This document shows positions 1 to 9,874 of a DNA stretch of 64,000 nucleotides, piece by piece (the first letter of the stretch is position 1; each line of letters begins with the position of its first letter). The notes under the pieces were generated by a model. It saw nothing but the letters and a program-made list of their open reading frames with translations, had not been told where the DNA came from and did no database searches. The stretch is taken from the NCBI GenBank assembly GCA_944323885.1, contig CALUUD010000001.1:434001-498000 (forward strand), in the 5' to 3' direction. This DNA is from an uncultured Helicobacteraceae bacterium (GTDB taxonomy: Bacteria > Campylobacterota > Campylobacteria > Campylobacterales > Helicobacteraceae). A program made the position numbers and the translations under genes.

Positions 1-189
1 TTGGATTTTATTTTCACCAAATGTTCTATGCCCAGCATTATAAAGTGCTTCTATATCACTTATATTTGTATATTTTGACACAGCTACAAGTCTTATTATT
101 TGATGTGAAGAATACTTTAATCTTTCTTTTTCTATTTCTTCTATTAAGTTTCTTAAATTATTTTTTAATTGATTTTGTCTACTATCCAT
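1..189 (-). CDS. YggS/PLPBP family PLP-binding protein, N-terminal part (runs off the window)
   Basis: The first 63 codons are present on the minus strand, starting at an ATG at 187-189 that overlaps the end of rseP by 8 bp. The translation contains IIRLVAVSKYTNISDIEALY followed by AGHRTFGENKIQ. This matches the family's VAVSK segment, whose lysine binds pyridoxal phosphate, and its FGENxxQ segment. The family controls PLP homeostasis in the cytoplasm and is not a classical enzyme. The overlap suggests co-translation with rseP. The rest of the gene lies outside the window. Confidence 0.85.
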   Translation of the reverse strand, partial: MDSRQNQLKNNLRNLIEEIEKERLKYSSHQIIRLVAVSKYTNISDIEALYNAGHRTFGENKIQ

Positions 190-1243
190 TTTTTATAGCA
201 ATTCTCCCTATATCATTGTATAGACCTAATACCATCAATCCAAATAATATAATCCAACCAAGAACTGTTAATTTGTATAGAATATTTTCATTTAAAGGTT
301 TTTTTGTAATCCATTCATATAGTGTAAACATAATGTGTCCACCATCAAGTGCTGGTATTGGCAATAGATTTAAAATTCCAAGATTAATTGATATAAGTGC
401 ACTTAAGCCAAGTAATGCCACAAATCCTGCTTCTTGTGCTTGAGATATTGCTTGAACTATGGCTATTGGTCCACCTAATTGATCTATTGGAAGTATTCCT
501 ATTATTATTTTTTGAATACTAAGGATTATTAATTTTGCTGCAAATATTGTTTCATCAATTGCAAATGGTATGATTTCATCTATTCCATATTTAACTCTAT
601 CTATATCACCTTTTGCTGCAATACCAATAAAACCTTGTTTTATGGTTTCACCAAATATATTTTTAGAATCTCTCATTTCAGGAATAATAGAGGTTTTAAA
701 TATTTCGTTACCTCTTTTATATTCTATGATAACCTCTTTTTCTTGATTGTTTATATTTTGACTTATATCTCTCCAGGTTTTTATATCTTTACCATTTATT
801 TTAATTATTGTGTCACCATTTATCAACCCTGCTTTTTGTGCAGGAGAATTTTCTATGGTTTTTCCTATAGTAGGCAAAATTGTGGTTATTCCATAAAATC
901 CAATTATGATATACAAAATAAAAGCTAGTAATATATTTGCACCACTTCCTGCAAGTAGTATACATATTCTTTTCCATGGTGCTTTTGTGTTATAGCTATC
1001 ATCATCTTTGCTAGTTTTGCTAGGGTCTAAATCATCTTGTCCCTTCATCTTTACATAGCCACCAAGTGGTATTATAGAAATTGTATATTCTGTCTGTTTA
1101 TATTGTTTACTCCATATTTTTTTTCCAAAACCAATGCTGAAAACTTCTACTTTTACACCAAAAAGTCTCGCAATAAGAAAATGTCCACTTTCATGAAAAA
1201 AAATTAATATTGATAAAACAATAATCGAAATAATAATCCACAT
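182..1243 (-). CDS. rseP: RseP-family site-2 zinc metalloprotease
   Basis: A 353-residue membrane protease that cleaves substrates within the bilayer. The zinc-binding HExxH motif is HESGH at residues 17-21 in the first membrane segment. A PDZ-like domain follows at about 110-180 (AQKAGLINGDTIIKINGKDI). The second catalytic motif is in NLLPIPALDGGH near residue 300, which carries the LDG aspartate. Length is typical for the shorter one-PDZ members of the family. It sits 5 bp after pgsA and overlaps yggS, so it is probably in one transcript. Its substrate here is not known; in gammaproteobacteria it is an anti-sigma factor. Confidence 0.93.
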   Translation of the reverse strand: MWIIISIIVLSILIFFHESGHFLIARLFGVKVEVFSIGFGKKIWSKQYKQTEYTISIIPLGGYVKMKGQDDLDPSKTSKDDDSYNTKAPWKRICILLAGSGANILLAFILYIIIGFYGITTILPTIGKTIENSPAQKAGLINGDTIIKINGKDIKTWRDISQNINNQEKEVIIEYKRGNEIFKTSIIPEMRDSKNIFGETIKQGFIGIAAKGDIDRVKYGIDEIIPFAIDETIFAAKLIILSIQKIIIGILPIDQLGGPIAIVQAISQAQEAGFVALLGLSALISINLGILNLLPIPALDGGHIMFTLYEWITKKPLNENILYKLTVLGWIILFGLMVLGLYNDIGRIAIKNG

Positions 1244-1248
1244 ATATC

Positions 1249-1791
1249 TTAGCTTTTATAGTATTGTTTTGTATATTCATATCCAGAATATATTGTTATT
1301 ATTGTTGCACACCATAGTAATAGTGTTCCACCTGGAAACAAATCCGCTAATAAGAATGCAATTGCGGCAATTTGAAACCCAGTTTTATATTTACCTAAAT
1401 TGCTAGCAGCTACATTTTTTCCATCACTAGCAGCCATTACTCTAAGTCCTGTTATAAAAAACTCTCTACTTAAAATCAAAAAAATAGCCCAAGGATTTGC
1501 TCTATCCAATATAAGCAATCCAATGAATGCACCAAGTATTAACATCTTATCTGCAAGTGGATCAAATACCTCACCAAATTTACTTTTTATATTATACATT
1601 CTTGCTATATAGCCATCAAAAAAATCAGTAAAACTTGCTATACAAAATATTAAACAAGCAAGATAATTAATCCAAGAATAATGAACCCAATTTGGTAGTA
1701 AACTATTACCATATAATATGACAATAAGCATTAGTATTGTTAATATGATTCTAACTACTGTTAATATGTTCGGTATATTCTTATAATACAT
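1249..1791 (-). CDS. pgsA: CDP-diacylglycerol--glycerol-3-phosphate 3-phosphatidyltransferase
   Basis: This 180-residue integral membrane enzyme transfers a phosphatidyl group from CDP-diacylglycerol to glycerol-3-phosphate, the committed step to phosphatidylglycerol. The CDP-alcohol phosphotransferase signature DG-x2-AR-x8-G-x3-D-x3-D is complete: DGYIAR, then FGEVFDPLADK, at about residues 58-83. Several hydrophobic segments flank it. It lies between an SDR gene and rseP on the same strand, and H. pylori also keeps pgsA close to the SDR and dapA genes. Confidence 0.94.
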   Translation of the reverse strand: MYYKNIPNILTVVRIILTILMLIVILYGNSLLPNWVHYSWINYLACLIFCIASFTDFFDGYIARMYNIKSKFGEVFDPLADKMLILGAFIGLLILDRANPWAIFLILSREFFITGLRVMAASDGKNVAASNLGKYKTGFQIAAIAFLLADLFPGGTLLLWCATIITIYSGYEYTKQYYKS

Positions 1792-1816
1792 ATGTTTTAT
1801 AATAGATTAGTTTAAA

Positions 1817-2617
1817 TTATTTAAATGTTGTTCCACCATCAATTACTATTGTTTGACCTGTTAGCCAACCACTTTGTGTTTTATCACATAAGAAAAATGC
1901 AGCACCTGCTAAATCTTTTGGATCTCCCATTCTTTTTAATGGAGATTGCTCTTCTACTTTTGCCTTTACTTCATCATAATCTGGAAAAGCTCTAAGTGCA
2001 TCAGTGTCAATAGGTCCACCACTTACTGCATTTACACGAATTCCAAATTCACCAAGCTCTGTAGCTGCATATTTAACCATTGTTTCTACAGCATTTTTTG
2101 AGTTTCCATGTCCTGCATAATTTGGCATATATACAAGATTTCCTGTAGAGCTTAAAGAAATAATTGCTCCACCACCTACTTCTTTCATTCTTTTTGCTGC
2201 TTCTTGTGCTCCTACAACAAATGCCAACACAGTAGCAGTATAAATATTGTTTAACCCCTTTGGTTTTAATCTCATGAAAGGGGCAAATCCTCCTACGACA
2301 CTTCTCCCATATATAATCGCATTAGAAATAAAAAAATCAACTCTATTAAAATCTTCATCTATTTTTTTGAATAGTTCAGTATATTGTTCTGGTTCTAATA
2401 CATTTAGTGGGTAATATCTCGCCTTTATATTATATTGTTTATTGACATCATCAGCAATTTTTTTAGCTTCTTCTTCATTTTTATTATATGTAAATGCAAT
2501 ATTTACACCATTTTGTGCAAACTTATAAAGTATAGCTTTCCCAATACCCCTTGTAGCACCACTTATAACTAAAGTTTTTCCTTTCATATATTCCGCAGTA
2601 TTTAATTCTTTACTCAT
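1817..2617 (-). CDS. FabL-like SDR enoyl-ACP reductase (commonly labelled 7-alpha-hydroxysteroid dehydrogenase)
   Basis: A 266-residue short-chain dehydrogenase/reductase. The nucleotide-binding motif GATRGIG is at residues 20-26. The active site reads YAGHGNSK, with Tyr167 and Lys174 in the Y-x6-K spacing of enoyl-ACP reductases rather than the Y-x3-K of ordinary SDRs. The following [17 protein letters not shown] closely resembles Bacillus FabL as I recall it. The likely role is reduction of trans-2-enoyl-ACP in fatty-acid elongation; a hydroxysteroid activity seems less likely on these residues. It overlaps dapA by 4 bp. Whether another enoyl reductase (FabI) exists elsewhere in the genome cannot be seen. 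Confidence 0.75.
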   Translation of the reverse strand: MSKELNTAEYMKGKTLVISGATRGIGKAILYKFAQNGVNIAFTYNKNEEEAKKIADDVNKQYNIKARYYPLNVLEPEQYTELFKKIDEDFNRVDFFISNAIIYGRSVVGGFAPFMRLKPKGLNNIYTATVLAFVVGAQEAAKRMKEVGGGAIISLSSTGNLVYMPNYAGHGNSKNAVETMVKYAATELGEFGIRVNAVSGGPIDTDALRAFPDYDEVKAKVEEQSPLKRMGDPKDLAGAAFFLCDKTQSGWLTGQTIVIDGGTTFK

Positions 2618-3501
2618 TGTTTTACCTCGTATTTCTCTAAAGTTTTTTCTAGTAGTTTCAAATTTTCTCTACTAATTCTACATAAAGGTAACCTAAATTC
2701 CAATGTATCAATTAGACCAGATAGCCACATAGCTGTTTTAATAGGTATTGGATTTGTTTCACAAAATAACACCCTATTAATTTCAAATAAATCTGCATTT
2801 TCTTTTAGACAGCCTTTATAATCACCATTATTTGCATATCTAACTAGATTTACAATTTTATCTGGAATAAGATTTCCTGTAACTGATATAACACCACATC
2901 CACCTGTTGCAAGTATTGGATAATTTATAGAATCTTCTCCGCTTAATATTTTTAGAGTTGGTATTTTAGCATTTATTTCAACTATTCGCTCTATATCCCC
3001 AGCAGCTTCTTTTATGGCATATATATTCTTGTTAGCATTATGGAGTTTCTGTATTGTATTTATATCTATACTTATATTTGTTCTACCTGGGATATTATAT
3101 AGCATCATCGGTATTTCAACACTATTTGCAATTGCTAAAAAATGTTGCAATAGTCCTTCTTGTGTAGGTTTATTATAATATGGAGATACACAAAGAATTG
3201 CATCAGCACCGGCTTTTTGAGCAAATTTTGCCAAATCTATAGCTTCTTTTGTTGAGTTGCTTCCTACCCCAGCCAATACTAAAGTATTATTTTTCTTGCA
3301 TATATTTACAGTGGCTTCTATGCATTCCATATGTTCTTTATGGCTTAGAGTTGCAGATTCTCCTGTTGTACCCATGGTAACACATGCATCCATTCCATAT
3401 TTTATCTGTCTTTTGATTAGCTTTTCGTAACAAACAAAATCTACCTTATCATTTTTAAATGGTGTAATTAAAGCACTCATCGCTCCTATAACTTCTTTCA
3501 C
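2614..3501 (-). CDS. dapA: 4-hydroxy-tetrahydrodipicolinate synthase
   Basis: This 295-residue TIM-barrel enzyme condenses pyruvate with aspartate semialdehyde in the lysine/meso-diaminopimelate pathway. Visible family motifs are [14 protein letters not shown] near residue 44, the YNIPGRT loop carrying the catalytic tyrosine near 135, and YAIKEAAGD with the Schiff-base lysine near 163. Full length. The stop overlaps the start of the SDR gene by 4 bp, so the two are probably translationally coupled. The M16 peptidase gene lies 9 bp upstream, as in H. pylori. Confidence 0.95.
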   Translation of the reverse strand: MKEVIGAMSALITPFKNDKVDFVCYEKLIKRQIKYGMDACVTMGTTGESATLSHKEHMECIEATVNICKKNNTLVLAGVGSNSTKEAIDLAKFAQKAGADAILCVSPYYNKPTQEGLLQHFLAIANSVEIPMMLYNIPGRTNISIDINTIQKLHNANKNIYAIKEAAGDIERIVEINAKIPTLKILSGEDSINYPILATGGCGVISVTGNLIPDKIVNLVRYANNGDYKGCLKENADLFEINRVLFCETNPIPIKTAMWLSGLIDTLEFRLPLCRISRENLKLLEKTLEKYEVKQ

Positions 3502-3510
3502 TTTTAACCT

Positions 3511-4812
3511 TTATTTTCTTAGAAATATTGTGGTTGATGACTCTTCTTTAAAATATTTGTTTGCAACTTTTATTATATCATCTAGATCTAGTTTATCAAA
3601 ACTATTCTCATATTCTAATAATGGTTTTATATTACCTTTTGCAAAATAACCACCATATAGTGATGCAACCTGTGATGAATTTTGCAACCCGAATATAAAA
3701 TCAGCCTTTATGTTTATTTTAACTTTATCTAATTCTTCTTTTTCTATTTTACCTGCTTTAATATTATCTATTTGTTTTAAAATAGATGATTCTAATTCTT
3801 CAGCTTTTATATCTTTATTTCCCATAGCCATTATTATAAACAAGCCTTCATCTTTTAAGTCCATATTATACGCATCAACACTTTGAGCTATTTTTTCTTT
3901 ATTTACTAAATTATCAAATAGAATTGAGCTTTTACCACCACTTAAAATATAGCTCAGAACTGATAGAGCATTCTGGTCTTTATGTTCAAAGTTTGGAATT
4001 TTATATGCTAGTGCATACAATTCAACTTCTTGATCTTCTCTTTTAATGTCAATAAATCTTTTATCTGTTTGTTGTGGTTCTATAGTATGTATAGCTGGTA
4101 TTTCTTTTTTATTTTTTACTTTATCAAAATATTTCTTTGCACTATCAAATACATCATTTGAATCTATATCACCAGCTACTACTACGATAGCATTTTTTGG
4201 TTGATAATATGTTTTGTAAAACTCTTTAATATCTTCTATATTCCAAGATTTTATATCATCCATAAAACCTATTGGAGTCCAATGATATGGGTGGTATAAA
4301 AATGCTGTATTAAATAGCCTAAAATATAAATACCCCATAGGAGAATTATCTGTTCTCCATAATCTTTCCTCGCTTACTACATTTCTTTCTGTTTGAAACT
4401 CTTCATCTTTTAGAGATAAATTATTCATCATTTCTGCAAACAATTCTAAGGATTTGTCTAGGTTGTCTTTATTTGATTTTATGTAATATCTAGTATAGTC
4501 AAAACTTGTAGAAGCATTTGTATTGCCACCAAATCTCTTTACTATGTTGTCAAACTCTCCACTTTTTAGATTTTTTGTACTTTTAAAATTCATATGCTCT
4601 AACATATGTGCTATACCACTTTTACCCATAATCTCGTTTCTGCTTCCAACCTTATAGAAGATATTTATGTCAATTACATTGCTATTGTTGTGCATGGGTA
4701 TTGCAACAATCTTTAATCCATTATCTAAATCTAATTCTTCATATTTGTATAATACACTTGAAAATGCATAGCTACTCATCAAAATTACTCCAAATAAAAC
4801 ATTTTTAATCAT
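3511..4812 (-). CDS. M16-family zinc peptidase, exported (PqqE-like of Helicobacter)
   Basis: This 433-residue protein begins with a hydrophobic leader (about residues 3-18), so it is probably periplasmic. The inverted zinc motif HxxEH is present as HMLEH near residue 67, with the downstream glutamate region ERNVVSEERLW near 142-152. The C-terminal half is the usual second, inactive M16 domain. H. pylori calls the homologue next to dapA PqqE although it has no role in PQQ synthesis. Substrate unknown. It is embedded in the same-strand run between pyrD and dapA. Confidence 0.88.
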   Translation of the reverse strand: MIKNVLFGVILMSSYAFSSVLYKYEELDLDNGLKIVAIPMHNNSNVIDINIFYKVGSRNEIMGKSGIAHMLEHMNFKSTKNLKSGEFDNIVKRFGGNTNASTSFDYTRYYIKSNKDNLDKSLELFAEMMNNLSLKDEEFQTERNVVSEERLWRTDNSPMGYLYFRLFNTAFLYHPYHWTPIGFMDDIKSWNIEDIKEFYKTYYQPKNAIVVVAGDIDSNDVFDSAKKYFDKVKNKKEIPAIHTIEPQQTDKRFIDIKREDQEVELYALAYKIPNFEHKDQNALSVLSYILSGGKSSILFDNLVNKEKIAQSVDAYNMDLKDEGLFIIMAMGNKDIKAEELESSILKQIDNIKAGKIEKEELDKVKINIKADFIFGLQNSSQVASLYGGYFAKGNIKPLLEYENSFDKLDLDDIIKVANKYFKEESSTTIFLRK

Positions 4813-4821
4813 TTTAAATTC

Positions 4822-5874
4822 CTAATATAAACTTTTTCCAATAGCTTCACTTATATTTTTAAATCCATCTTCTTCTAATTTTTCTAATATTGTTTTATTT
4901 ATTTCTCTAACAATACTTGGTCCTTCAAATATCATTGTTGTATATATTTGGACAAGCGAGGCACCCAACTTTATCCTTTCATAAGCTTCTTCGCCATCAT
5001 CTATTCCACCTATTGAAATTAATGTTGTTTTTTCAAATAGATTTTCACTCAATATTTGAAATACTTCTTTTGATCTTTTTTTTAGAGCTTGTCCGCTTAT
5101 TCCACCTTTTTCCCTTGGATTCTTTAATAGTGAATAATCAATTGTTGTATTTGTAGCAATAATACCATCAATGCCATTATCTACAGCACATTCGCATACA
5201 TTTAACATATAATCTATATCCATATCTGGAGATATTTTTAAGAATATAGGTTTATTTGTTTGAGATCTTAACTCTGTTAATAAGGATTTTATAAATACTT
5301 CATTCTGCAGATCTCTTAAATTTGGTGTATTTGGAGATGATAGATTAAGAGTAAAATAATCACCGATATCTTTAAACATTGATACTAGCTTTTTGTAATC
5401 AAATATCACTTTTTCTTGTTCTGTTATTTTATTTTTTCCTATATTGATGCCAATTGGTATTACATAAGGATATATTTTTTCAATCCTTTGTAATATTTTT
5501 CTTCCTCCATCATTATTAAATCCCATTGCATTTTGAATACTTTTTTCTTCTACAAATCTAAATATTCTAGGCTTTGGATTTCCATCTTGTGGTTTTGGTG
5601 TAATTGTTCCAATTTCTATAAATCCAAACCCAAGTGCACTAAGTGCTTTTGTCATTGTTGCATTTTTATCAAAACCTGCACCAAGTCCAACTGGATTGTA
5701 AAAATTTAATCCACATATACTTTGTTTTAATCTATCATCTACAACACAATATTGTTTAGCCAGATACTCTAAAGCCATAGGTGTAGTTTGTGCGATAGAT
5801 AATAATTTTTCTACAATTGAATGCATATTTTCTGGATCAAACTTGAATAAAAAAGGTCTTATTGCACTATACAT
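4822..5874 (-). CDS. pyrD: Dihydroorotate dehydrogenase (quinone), class 2
   Basis: This 350-residue flavoenzyme oxidises dihydroorotate to orotate in pyrimidine synthesis and passes electrons to the quinone pool. The N-terminal membrane-associating helices characteristic of class 2 are present (MYSAIRPFLFKFDPENMHS). FMN and substrate motifs include NPVGLGAGFDKNA, the NAMGFNNDG loop, NLSSPNTPNLRDLQ and IIATNTTIDY. Length is normal. It is 9 bp upstream of the M16 peptidase gene in the same run. Confidence 0.95.
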   Translation of the reverse strand: MYSAIRPFLFKFDPENMHSIVEKLLSIAQTTPMALEYLAKQYCVVDDRLKQSICGLNFYNPVGLGAGFDKNATMTKALSALGFGFIEIGTITPKPQDGNPKPRIFRFVEEKSIQNAMGFNNDGGRKILQRIEKIYPYVIPIGINIGKNKITEQEKVIFDYKKLVSMFKDIGDYFTLNLSSPNTPNLRDLQNEVFIKSLLTELRSQTNKPIFLKISPDMDIDYMLNVCECAVDNGIDGIIATNTTIDYSLLKNPREKGGISGQALKKRSKEVFQILSENLFEKTTLISIGGIDDGEEAYERIKLGASLVQIYTTMIFEGPSIVREINKTILEKLEEDGFKNISEAIGKSLY

Positions 5875-5883
5875 AATAAACCC

Positions 5884-6123
5884 TTACCAAATTAAGAATT
5901 CTTTTTTTACTTTGTTTAGTTCATCAATTTTTGATTTTAACTTATTTATTTCCATGTCTATTTGTTCTATCATCCATATTTCCAAATGAGATGGATAATC
6001 AATACTGCACCTTTTTATCATAATATAATCTATAAGACTAATTTTATGCATTCCCAACAATATCTTTATTTCTTGTTGTGTATCTTCTATATCTCTTATT
6101 ATTTTATCTATTTTATCAAACAT
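5884..6123 (-). CDS. Small coiled-coil hypothetical protein
   Basis: A 79-residue protein I do not recognise. It is rich in charged heptad-like helix: residues 1-24 (IDKIIRDIEDTQQEIKILLG) and 50-75 (IEQIDMEINKLKSKIDELNK) look like two short coiled-coil helices separated by a linker. No signal peptide or membrane segment. It lies 9 bp upstream of pyrD and 15 bp downstream of kdsD on the same strand, which supports it being a real gene in the operon. Function unknown. Confidence 0.7.
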   Translation of the reverse strand: MFDKIDKIIRDIEDTQQEIKILLGMHKISLIDYIMIKRCSIDYPSHLEIWMIEQIDMEINKLKSKIDELNKVKKEFLIW

Positions 6124-6138
6124 AATCTTGCTCTTTAA

Positions 6139-7098
6139 TTAGATTCCAGCTTCTATGAGTTTGTGTATATGAATCACACCTTTTATTTCCTTATCTTTGT
6201 TAGTTATTATAAGTAATTGAATCTTAGAATTTTCAATTAGATGGAGAATATCAAAAGCAAGTGTATTTTCATCATCACATATTTTTGGGTTTTTTGTTGC
6301 ATAATCTATGGCCATTGAATCAAGATTGAAGTCATCCCTTAACATTGCACGCCTTAGATCTCCATCACTTAATATTCCAACCAGTTTATTATTTTCAGCA
6401 ATTAATACGCTTCCTAATTTGCCATTGGTCATTTTTATTATTGCTTCTTTTAGTGATATATCTTTTGATATTATTGGTAGATTCTCTTTTTGCATTAAAT
6501 CTTTAATTTTTACAAAAAGCCTTTTCCCTAAACTTCCACCAGGATGAAATGCTGCAAAATCACTATCTTTAAAGTTTCTTTTTTTCATTAAACAAATAGC
6601 TAGTGCATCGCCCATTGCAAGTGTTAGTGTAGTAGATGATGTTGGTGCTATATTTAAAGGGCAAGCTTCTTTTGAGACACTAATATCAATAAAATAATCT
6701 CCTTGTTTAGATATTGGACTATTTATATTTTTTGTCATAGTGATTATTTTATACGACAATCTTTTTAAATGAGGCATTAGGTTTAATAGTTCATCACTTT
6801 TGCCACTATAACTTATAGCAAGTATGATGTCATTCTTATTTATCATCCCTAGATCCCCATGCATTGCCTCTGTAGGATGCATGAAAAAACTTGGTGTTCC
6901 TGTGCTAGCTAATGTGGCTGATATTTTTTGTCCAATTAACCCACTTTTGCCAACACCAGTTACAATAATCCTGCCACTTGTATGATATATTTCATCGATA
7001 ATTGCATTTATATTATTAGAATCTATTTTTTTTGAAGCCTCTATTAATTCGTTTGCTTCATTTATTAAAACCTCTTTTGCAGTTTCTTTAAAGTCCAT
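6139..7098 (-). CDS. kdsD: Arabinose-5-phosphate isomerase (KdsD/KpsF family)
   Basis: This 319-residue enzyme converts ribulose-5-phosphate to arabinose-5-phosphate, the first step towards KDO for lipopolysaccharide. An SIS domain covers about residues 35-170 (TGVGKSGLIGQKISATLASTGTPSFF and AISYSGKSDELL are typical). Two CBS domains follow at about 200-319. The HPGG segment (AAFHPGGSLGKRL) between the domains is diagnostic. It is 15 bp downstream of rnj, as in H. pylori, where the kpsF, RNase J and ksgA genes are also neighbours. Confidence 0.92.
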   Translation of the reverse strand: MDFKETAKEVLINEANELIEASKKIDSNNINAIIDEIYHTSGRIIVTGVGKSGLIGQKISATLASTGTPSFFMHPTEAMHGDLGMINKNDIILAISYSGKSDELLNLMPHLKRLSYKIITMTKNINSPISKQGDYFIDISVSKEACPLNIAPTSSTTLTLAMGDALAICLMKKRNFKDSDFAAFHPGGSLGKRLFVKIKDLMQKENLPIISKDISLKEAIIKMTNGKLGSVLIAENNKLVGILSDGDLRRAMLRDDFNLDSMAIDYATKNPKICDDENTLAFDILHLIENSKIQLLIITNKDKEIKGVIHIHKLIEAGI

Positions 7099-7113
7099 AT
7101 ATTCCTCAAGATA

Positions 7114-9069
7114 TCATAAAAAATAAATATTTAATACCATTGTTGGGTATTTTTTAAATCTTTTAAATACAATTTTTCTTAAGTAGTTTTTAATATTGTT
7201 TTCTAGATTTTTATTTATAGTCTCTGGCTTTGCATTGCTTATATATAATTTTATAGCATCATCCAATTCTTTTATAAATATTTTTTCTTCTTTATCTCCA
7301 AGTAATCCAAAAGTCTGAATTCTAGGATTTTCTACCATTTTAGAATCTTTTATTTGCATACTAATTATTATAATTCCATCTTCAGCTAGTTTTTGTCTAT
7401 CTAAGACTGTTAAATTGTCAACTATTTTACCAAGTTGATTATCTATAAATAATTTTCCATTTTTTACACTTCTTATTTTTTTGATATAGTTTGGACATAC
7501 CTCTATTTGATCACCATCTTCCATAAGTAGAATATTTTTTTCTAGAACCCCACATTTTATTGCTGTTTCTTTGTGTTTTGCTAGGTGATTATATTCACCA
7601 TGAATTGGCAAGAAAAATTTAGGTTTAATTAGTCTAAGCATTAGTTTTTGTTCTTCTTGTGCAGCATGTCCACTTACATGAATTTCACTAAAATCTTGAT
7701 ATGCAACTTTTGCACCTGACTTCATTAGAAAATTTATTACTTTTGATACATTGCCTTCATTGCCAGGTATTGGTTTTGCAGATATTATTATTGTATCTGT
7801 TGGTTTTATTTTTATATGTCTATGTTCATCTGTTGCCATTCTATATAATGCACTCATAGTTTCACCTTGTGAGCCTGTAGTAACTATTAATACTTCACTA
7901 TCACTATATTTTTCTACTTCATGTGCATCAATGAAAACATTTTGTGGGATATGTATATATCCTAGCTGTCTTGCAATTTCAAGGTTTTTCTCCATTGATC
8001 TTCCAATGACGCATATTTTTCTATTAAATTGCAAACCATAATTTATTGCTTGATATACTCTATGTATATTGGAGCTAAATGTGCTCATAATAATTCTATC
8101 TTGTGTATTTTTAAAAATATTTTCAAAAGATGGTCCTACACTAGATTCACTTGGAGTATATCCAGGTCTGTGTGAATTTGTGGAATCGCTTAGCATAAGC
8201 ATAATTCCATTTTCGCCATAATATGCAAGTCTATGTAAATCTGTTGGAAAATTATCTACTGGAGTGTGATCTATTTTGAAATCTCCAGTATGAAGTATTA
8301 CACCAGCTTGTGTTTTTATAGCTAATGCACTTGCATCTATTACAGAGTGGGTTATATGAATCCACTCAATTTCAAAATCACCAATTTTGATTGGTTTTCT
8401 TTTTTCTACAATTCTAAAATATGATCTAAACTTTTTTAGCCCACACTCATCAAATTTATTTCCAATCATTCCAAGCGGAAGAGGTGTTCCATATATAGGA
8501 AATTGTAATTGTTTGAATAAATGTGGTACAGCTCCTATATGATCTTCGTGTGCATGGGTTATTATTAATCCAACTATTTTGTCTTTGATTGCATGTAAAT
8601 AACTAAAATCAGGCACTAAAATATCTACTCCATGCATATCAGCTTCTGGAAAACTCATACCTGCATCAACAACTATAGCAGAATCTTGGCTTTCTATAAC
8701 GGTTATATTTCCACCAATTTCACCAAGTCCTCCAAGTGGAGTTATTCTAATTTTTGCTTTTGTTTTTAAGTCAAGTTTATAGTGAGGGTTTAGAGTATTT
8801 TTATGGTTTTTATTGTTTAATTCGACCACTCTTTTTAAATCTTTATGCAGCCCTAAATTTGATTTTTCATTTAAACCCTCTTGAATGCTACTAATTCCAT
8901 CTTGAATTTCACTACTATTTTTAAAGTATTCTTTTTTTTCTTTTTTTGGAAACTCTCTATCATCTTCTTTTCTTTTCCATTTTCTAAATGTTTTTTTTCT
9001 ATTAGTATTTTCGCTTTCTATATTCACTTGATCATATGTTGTTTTATTATTTTGACTGTTTTCTTCCAT
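7114..9069 (-). CDS. rnj: Ribonuclease J
   Basis: A 651-residue metallo-beta-lactamase/beta-CASP ribonuclease with 5' exonuclease and endonuclease activity, the main mRNA-decay enzyme in Helicobacter. The first about 100 residues are a charged, low-complexity extension (KKTFRKWKRKEDD), a feature also of H. pylori RNase J. The catalytic core follows: THAHEDHIGAVPH (HxHxDH motif) near residue 171, HTGDFK, and HVSGHAAQEE further on in the beta-CASP region. It ends 1 bp before the start of the rsmA stop codon region, so the genes are almost abutting. Confidence 0.95.
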   Translation of the reverse strand: MEENSQNNKTTYDQVNIESENTNRKKTFRKWKRKEDDREFPKKEKKEYFKNSSEIQDGISSIQEGLNEKSNLGLHKDLKRVVELNNKNHKNTLNPHYKLDLKTKAKIRITPLGGLGEIGGNITVIESQDSAIVVDAGMSFPEADMHGVDILVPDFSYLHAIKDKIVGLIITHAHEDHIGAVPHLFKQLQFPIYGTPLPLGMIGNKFDECGLKKFRSYFRIVEKRKPIKIGDFEIEWIHITHSVIDASALAIKTQAGVILHTGDFKIDHTPVDNFPTDLHRLAYYGENGIMLMLSDSTNSHRPGYTPSESSVGPSFENIFKNTQDRIIMSTFSSNIHRVYQAINYGLQFNRKICVIGRSMEKNLEIARQLGYIHIPQNVFIDAHEVEKYSDSEVLIVTTGSQGETMSALYRMATDEHRHIKIKPTDTIIISAKPIPGNEGNVSKVINFLMKSGAKVAYQDFSEIHVSGHAAQEEQKLMLRLIKPKFFLPIHGEYNHLAKHKETAIKCGVLEKNILLMEDGDQIEVCPNYIKKIRSVKNGKLFIDNQLGKIVDNLTVLDRQKLAEDGIIIISMQIKDSKMVENPRIQTFGLLGDKEEKIFIKELDDAIKLYISNAKPETINKNLENNIKNYLRKIVFKRFKKYPTMVLNIYFL

Positions 9070-9070
9070 T

Positions 9071-9874
9071 TTATTTACTCCTTATGAGTTTAAAGATTTG
9101 GTGATATTGCGATGTAGTTATTTGATGTGCTCTAGTATTCTTTTCTATATTTAGACTATCTAGTATTTCTTCTATATTTTTTATAAAAGATAAATTTTTA
9201 TATATTGTTTTTCTAGGTGAAGCAAAAGCTTTCTTAATCAAATTACAAAAATCATTATCCAAGATATTGCCATTTTTTTTAATGCTAAAAATAGCAGATT
9301 CTACCTTTGGAGCCGGACTAAATGCATTTGGTGGAACTATTGTTACTAACTCTATTTCTTTACTCATACTTTGGGTTATAACACTAATTGCACAAAAATC
9401 ACTACTTGAAGCCTCGGCACAAAATTTATAGGCGACTTCCTTTTGTGTCATAACAACCATTCCCATACACATCGTATCTTCAAGAGCATTTAGTATAATT
9501 CTACTTGCTATATAATAAGGTAAATTTGATACTAATACATAAGGCTTGTTATGTAGCCAAGTATTTTCACCTTTCTTATTTTTACTAAATTTTACCGATA
9601 GAACATCTACATTGTATAGTTTAAATTTATCACTAGAAAATCTATTTTCTAAATAACCACATAATCTATTATCAATTTCATAAGCAATCAAACTAAAGTT
9701 ATCTAATATCTTTACGCTTAAATCACCCAATCCAGGCCCTATCTCTATGATATCTAAAGATTTTCCATTGTCTTCAAATTCGTCTATCATATTGGACATC
9801 GATTCGATGATTTTATTCAAAATTATTTCATCTTTTAAAAAATTTTGCCCAAACTTTTTATTTGCTTTTATTAT
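9071..9874 (-). CDS. rsmA: 16S rRNA dimethyladenosine transferase (KsgA/RsmA), probable ATA start
   Basis: This enzyme dimethylates two adjacent adenines near the 3' end of 16S rRNA. Visible motifs are the SAM-binding IIEIGPGLGDLS and the NLPYYIAS motif IV. The first ATG (9820) would remove the conserved N-terminal KKFGQNFLKDEIIL, which is encoded in frame just upstream (9822-9863). No ATG, GTG or TTG exists between that segment and the preceding in-frame stop. A good AGGAG (9882-9886) precedes two ATA codons at 9872-9874 and 9869-9871. Starting at 9874 gives 267 residues, normal for the family. Function is sure; the start is inferred. Confidence 0.88.
   Translation of the reverse strand: MIKANKKFGQNFLKDEIILNKIIESMSNMIDEFEDNGKSLDIIEIGPGLGDLSVKILDNFSLIAYEIDNRLCGYLENRFSSDKFKLYNVDVLSVKFSKNKKGENTWLHNKPYVLVSNLPYYIASRIILNALEDTMCMGMVVMTQKEVAYKFCAEASSSDFCAISVITQSMSKEIELVTIVPPNAFSPAPKVESAIFSIKKNGNILDNDFCNLIKKAFASPRKTIYKNLSFIKNIEEILDSLNIEKNTRAHQITTSQYHQIFKLIRSK

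Noticed and set aside
21-443. Plus-strand open frame of 140 codons
   Set aside because: It is antisense to yggS and rseP, has no ribosome-binding site, and its composition is that of a shadow frame.
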